64,000 bases of DNA from Caulobacter sp. (lineage in GTDB: Bacteria > Pseudomonadota > Alphaproteobacteria > Caulobacterales > Caulobacteraceae). The position numbers and the translations under genes were made by a program. The number at the start of each line of letters is the position of its first letter. Positions within the stretch are counted from its first letter, which is position 1. Under the pieces are notes generated by a model, which had not been told where the DNA came from, searched no databases, and saw only the letters and a program-made list of their open reading frames with translations. The stretch lies in the NCBI GenBank assembly GCA_021741355.1, contig JAIOXZ010000003.1, forward strand, positions 167,838-231,837, in the 5' to 3' direction. Shown here piece after piece: positions 60,400-64,000 of the stretch.

Positions 60400-61566
60400 A
60401 TGTCACGCGCGCTCCTGCTCGGCCTGTTCTACTGCTCGATCTTCATCGGCACGGGGGCGAGTCTGCCCTACATGCCGGTCTGGTTCCGCGCCCACGGTCT
60501 CAGCGGCGCGCAGATCGGCATCATCCTGGCCGCGCCGATGCTGGCGCGGATCGTCATCGCTCCGGCCCTGGCGGTCTGGGCGGACGGCTTCAGGATCCGC
60601 CGCACGCCGATGATCCTGCTCGGGTTGGCCGCCGCGGTCTGCTACGGGCTGATCGGCGTCGTCAGCGGTTTCGGCCCCTGGCTGTTCTTCTGGCTGGTAG
60701 CGTCCAGTTCTCTGGCGACCATCGTCCCGCTCGCCGATGTCCTGACGATGCGCCGGGCGCGAACCGAGGGGTTCAACTACGGCCTGCCGCGCGGCATCGG
60801 CTCGATCGCTTTCGTCGTCGCCAACATCGGCATGGGCGGCCTGCTGGCCTGGACCGGCCCGGACCTGGTCATCGTCTGGGTCTGCGCCGCGGCGTTGCTG
60901 GCGGCCGTCGCCGCCCGGACGCTGCTGCCGCCCGACCCCGTGCACGAGGGCGGCGAACGGCCCGGACGGCGTGATCGCTGGCGGGGTGTGTCGGAGCTGA
61001 TGCGCAACCGGCCGTTTTTGCTGGCGGTCGTATCGACCAGCCTGATCCAGGCCACCCACGCCTTCTACTACGCGTTTTCGGCCTTGCTGTGGAAAGGGCA
61101 GGGGCTGTCGCCGACGGTCATCGGTCTGCTCTGGGCGACCGGTGTGGCGGCGGAGATCGCGTTCATGTGGTTCCTCGAACCCTGGCGCAGACGGGTCGGG
61201 CCCGAGGTTCTGGTGGTCATCGGCGGCGTCGCGGCGCTGGTTCGCTGGACCGCCTTCGCCTTCACCCCGCCGGCCTGGCTGCTGTTCCCGTTGCAGTCCC
61301 TGCACGCCCTGAGCTTCGCCGCGGTGTTCATGGGATCGCTGCAGTTGATCGAGCGGAACGCCCCGCCGCACAGCGCCTCGGCCGCCCAGACGATCAGCTC
61401 GGCCTTCTCCGGCGGGCTGGTCATCGGAGTCGCGACCCTCGCCAGCGGGGCGCTGTTCGACGCGGCAGGCGTGCTGGGCTATCTGGGGATGAGCCTGCTG
61501 GCGCTGCTGGGTCTGGTCGGCGCCTGGCGGCTGAGCGTCGCTGGACGAAGGGGAAGCGTGACATGA
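60400..61566 (+). CDS. MFS transporter (HcaT/3-phenylpropionate-like)
   Basis: The 388-residue membrane protein has about twelve helices and the MFS_1-like signature GTGASLPYMPVWFRAHGLSGAQIG, followed by VWADGFRIRRTPMILLGL. The resemblance to 3-phenylpropionate/nucleoside-type transporters is from the PYMPVWF and FRIRRTP motifs. The stop overlaps an out-of-frame ATG, and no operon partner is evident downstream. Confidence 0.85.
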   Translation: MSRALLLGLFYCSIFIGTGASLPYMPVWFRAHGLSGAQIGIILAAPMLARIVIAPALAVWADGFRIRRTPMILLGLAAAVCYGLIGVVSGFGPWLFFWLVASSSLATIVPLADVLTMRRARTEGFNYGLPRGIGSIAFVVANIGMGGLLAWTGPDLVIVWVCAAALLAAVAARTLLPPDPVHEGGERPGRRDRWRGVSELMRNRPFLLAVVSTSLIQATHAFYYAFSALLWKGQGLSPTVIGLLWATGVAAEIAFMWFLEPWRRRVGPEVLVVIGGVAALVRWTAFAFTPPAWLLFPLQSLHALSFAAVFMGSLQLIERNAPPHSASAAQTISSAFSGGLVIGVATLASGALFDAAGVLGYLGMSLLALLGLVGAWRLSVAGRRGSVT

Positions 61567-61679
61567 AGCGTCTGGCCGGCCGGTCGCCGCGAACATGACC
61601 AAAACTTCATGCGTCCGGGAATTGCAGCCGCCGCGCTCCTGACGGATAACGTCGCTATCGCAAGTCAGGGGACGGCTCG

Positions 61680-61892
61680 GTGCAAACGCTGCTCGAGATC
61701 ATCGCCACCATCGTGGTCTGGGCTGCTTCGCTCGTCTTCTCCCATTTGGGGATCGAGGTCGATCTCACGCGTCCGACGCACAGCGATCGCCCGGCCGTGG
61801 AGCGCACCGCGCGCGCGACCGGCGAGTCCGTCGCCGCACCCGCCTCCGAGGATTGCCCGGACGCTGAACGGGCCCGGATTCGCCGCGTTTGA
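61680..61892 (+). CDS. Possible small membrane protein
   Basis: A GTG-started 70-codon frame encodes one hydrophobic segment (LLEIIATIVVWAASLVFSHLG) and a polar C-terminus (EDCPDAERARIRRV). AGGGGACG lies nearby upstream. I see no family name; a chance frame in a 490-base gap is possible. Confidence 0.4.
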   Translation: MQTLLEIIATIVVWAASLVFSHLGIEVDLTRPTHSDRPAVERTARATGESVAAPASEDCPDAERARIRRV

Positions 61893-61923
61893 GGCTGCGC
61901 GACGGTCCGTCACGGGGCGGACG

Positions 61924-61938
61924 TTAACGAAACCTTTT
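61924..61938 (+). promoter_or_regulatory. CtrA-like half-site upstream of the TipN-like gene
   Basis: TTAACGAAACCTTTT fits TTAA-N7-TTAA in the first half and the spacing, with two mismatches in the second half. It lies about 115 bases before the start codon at 62052. A single imperfect site is weak evidence for CtrA control. Confidence 0.3.
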
Positions 61939-62051
61939 CAAGGCCTTTTCCCGCGCGAGTTTCACCGGTAGGTTTCTCCCAGCGGGCGAGGTTGGGGCTG
62001 GCAGTCGCGCGCAGCGTTATTCCATCGGCCCAGCAGGACCACGACCCGCGA

Positions 62052-64000
62052 ATGACGGCCAGGAATACGCGCTCTCCGTTCGATTTTTCCAGGGCGTCGC
62101 GGCATACGCCGCCGCCGAAGGTTGTCATGCAGGCCGAGTCCGAGCTTGAGGCGCCGCCCGCGGTCGAAGCCGAGCTCGACATCGTGCAGGCGCCCCTGAC
62201 GCTCGAAATGACCGCCGAAGACACCGCGCCGCCCACGCCCGCGCGCAATCTCGATCCGAATGCCGAGCCGCCCCTGCCGCCGGCCGTCATGGCCCGGGCC
62301 GAGAAGTTCAAGGAACCGTCCAGCGCACCCATCGTGATCGGCGCAATCCTGGTGGCCGCCCTGTGGGCCGTGGCGCCGGTCGCCTTCGCCCTGGGATGGA
62401 GGTGGAAGATCGAACCGCTCGGTGAGGATCCCCTCGCACTCGGCCTGTTCGCCGTGCTGGCGGTCGGTCCCGCCGCCCTGGTGTTCGTCGGCGCCTATGC
62501 GCTGGTGCAAGGCCGCAAGCTCTCGGCCGAGGTGCGCCGCGCCCGCGAGACGACCGCGCGTCTGCTCGGCCCGGCCGCCATGGCCGCCGCCGAGACCGGC
62601 TCGGTGATCGAGTCGGTGCGGCTACAGATCGACAGCGCCACGGGCGCCGCCCACGAGGCGCGCGAAACCATGCTGGCCCTGCGCCAGGCCATGGCCGAAG
62701 AAACACAACGCTTGTCCGAGGCCGCGGCCCAGTCGGCGCGCACCGCCGCCGAGCTGGCGACATCGCTCGGCCAGGAACGCGAAGGGCTGAGCGCCCTGAG
62801 CGGCGAGCTCGACGCCCGCGCCACCGCCGTCTCCGACAGCATCACCAGTCAGGCCCGGATGGTCGCCGAGGCGTCCGATCTGGCCGAAACCCAGCTGCGC
62901 GAGGCCGAGGCCGCGCTGGCCGCCCGCGCCGCGGACCTCGCGGCCGCCGCCGGTGAAGCCAGCGACGCCGCCCGCGTGGCCGGTGAGGATCTGGCGCGTC
63001 AGGTCGCGCGTCTCGAAACCGCCGGCGTCGGCGTCGGTGACCAGATGCGTCTGGTCGAGGAGGGGCTGACCCAGCAGCGGGCCGGCCTCGTCACCGTCGC
63101 CCACGCCCTGCGCGCCGATCAGGAAGACTTCGCCGCCCTGGCCGAGAGCCGCGCGGCGCAGCTGTCGGAGTTCATGGTCCACGCCACCGAGGGGGCGACC
63201 AATCTGGGCGAACAGGCCGCGCGCGGCGCCGAGGCGCTGCGCCAGCTGATCGCCGACGCCGCAGAGCGGTTCGAGGCCCTGACAGAGCATGCCCGCGCCG
63301 AGCGCGAAGCGCTGGGCCAGGAAGCGTCGCAGGCCGTTACCCTTGTCGGTCAGGCCGCCGCCCGCGAGCGGGACGGACTGGAGTCCGACCTGAAGTCCGC
63401 CATCGAGCGGCTGGGCTCCGCCGCCCAGGCCGCCCGCGAGGTCGCCGAAGGCCATGCCGACGCCGCCAGCCGTCGCGTCGACCAGCTGAGCGAGGCCGCC
63501 TTCGCCGCGCACCAGAAGGCCGATGCGGTGTTCGAGGCGCGTCTGACCGAAGCGCGCGACCTGATCGAACAGTCGGCTCAGATGGTCGAACAGGCCGGCG
63601 CCGCCACCGCCGAGAAGCTGGTCCAGGGCGCGGCCGTCGCGCGCGGAGCGCTGGCCGAACTCGGTCAGATGCTCGGCGAGGTCGACGCCCGCGCCTCCCG
63701 CCTGCCGGACGCCGCCCGCGCCCGGGTCGAGGAGGTCCGCGTCTCGGTCGAACAGAGTATGGACGACCTGCTGGCCGCCGCTCGCCGCGCCGCCGACGAG
63801 ACCCAGTCGATCGACGCCGCCTTCCAGGAGCGGGTGCGGCGCAACTACGACATGCTCAGCGAGGCCGTGAAGGTCATGGGCGTCGTCGCCGGCGCCGCCG
63901 GAAACGCCGCTCCGGCCATCGCCGCCGCCGGCCGCCCGGCGCGTCCGGCCCCCGCGCCGGCGGCGGCGCCGTCCACTGCTGACGCCGCCGGCCTGCGCCC
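62052..64000 (+). CDS. tipN: TipN-like membrane-anchored coiled-coil polarity protein (3' partial)
   Basis: The gene runs past the window end with at least 649 residues visible. A basic and Pro/Glu-rich N-terminus of about 90 residues precedes two membrane helices (about 93-115 and 128-152). A very long Ala/Glu/Arg-rich coiled coil follows to about residue 600, and then a Pro/Ala-rich segment (RPARPAPAPAAAPS). Two membrane spans plus a long coil is the layout of TipN, the Caulobacter new-pole marker that steers ParA and division. Chemoreceptor-like or apolipoprotein-like proteins are alternatives. An internal ATG at 62127 with GAAGG upstream is another possible start. Confidence 0.55.
   Translation, partial: MTARNTRSPFDFSRASRHTPPPKVVMQAESELEAPPAVEAELDIVQAPLTLEMTAEDTAPPTPARNLDPNAEPPLPPAVMARAEKFKEPSSAPIVIGAILVAALWAVAPVAFALGWRWKIEPLGEDPLALGLFAVLAVGPAALVFVGAYALVQGRKLSAEVRRARETTARLLGPAAMAAAETGSVIESVRLQIDSATGAAHEARETMLALRQAMAEETQRLSEAAAQSARTAAELATSLGQEREGLSALSGELDARATAVSDSITSQARMVAEASDLAETQLREAEAALAARAADLAAAAGEASDAARVAGEDLARQVARLETAGVGVGDQMRLVEEGLTQQRAGLVTVAHALRADQEDFAALAESRAAQLSEFMVHATEGATNLGEQAARGAEALRQLIADAAERFEALTEHARAEREALGQEASQAVTLVGQAAARERDGLESDLKSAIERLGSAAQAAREVAEGHADAASRRVDQLSEAAFAAHQKADAVFEARLTEARDLIEQSAQMVEQAGAATAEKLVQGAAVARGALAELGQMLGEVDARASRLPDAARARVEEVRVSVEQSMDDLLAAARRAADETQSIDAAFQERVRRNYDMLSEAVKVMGVVAGAAGNAAPAIAAAGRPARPAPAPAAAPSTADAAGLR

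Overview
The window is about 64 kb of GC-rich, gene-dense alphaproteobacterial chromosome. Gene content and order point to the Caulobacterales (Caulobacter, Phenylobacterium or Brevundimonas type). The evidence is a dcw cluster ending in ftsZ and followed by lpxC, bamD, recN and ligA; an ftsZ promoter with a perfect CtrA-type box (TTAA-N7-TTAA) and CcrM sites (GANTC); an mreBCD-mrdA-rodA operon; and at the right edge a membrane-anchored coiled-coil protein resembling the polarity factor TipN. The genus cannot be fixed from the sequence alone.

Layout. Positions 1-16417 are all on the plus strand: murG (start outside the window), murC and murB, a secreted M28 peptidase sitting between murB and ddl, then ddl, ftsQ, ftsA, ftsZ, lpxC, bamD, recN and ligA. 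Together they make peptidoglycan precursors, the divisome, lipid A, outer-membrane assembly and DNA repair functions. Positions 16500-25200 are mostly minus strand: a membrane protein, Xaa-Pro aminopeptidase, prmA, a cupin-like protein and a UvrD/PcrA helicase, with a Tat-exported beta-carbonic-anhydrase-like protein on the plus strand. Positions 25300-33100 are mixed small genes: Coq4, an HTH regulator, a PmoA-like/DUF4169/ribbon-helix-helix trio, a GST, a serine hydrolase and an Old Yellow Enzyme. Positions 33180-40120 hold a frameshifted Crp/Fnr regulator, secreted proteins, a PAP2 phosphatase, a parDE toxin-antitoxin pair, an aspartate-type aminotransferase, an orphan ParA ATPase and a TVP38-like protein. 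Positions 40211-44863 hold an alkylsulfatase-like hydrolase, leuA with a possible leader peptide, and an EamA transporter. Positions 45037-50874 hold the rod-shape operon. Positions 50939-61892 are accessory genes broken up by repeats, and 62052-64000 is the TipN-like gene, cut by the window end.

The most unusual locus is 51527-51987. A small four-helix-bundle (23S rRNA IVP/S23-family) gene is framed exactly by inverted arrays of a tandem heptamer: seven perfect AGTAGGG copies up to 3 bases before its start codon, and four perfect CTACTCC copies plus one decayed copy starting 2 bases after its stop. Its codon use differs from its neighbours. It looks like a compact mobile cassette of about 460 bp.

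The window also carries at least six other intergenic palindromic elements of several families. Two pairs of inverted hairpins resemble REPINs; in one family the loop CTTGT is conserved while the stem changes in a compensatory way. Three convergent gene pairs end on the same CTAG tetranucleotide, so their opposite-strand stop codons interlock. All assignments come from reading motifs and gene order; no database search was run.
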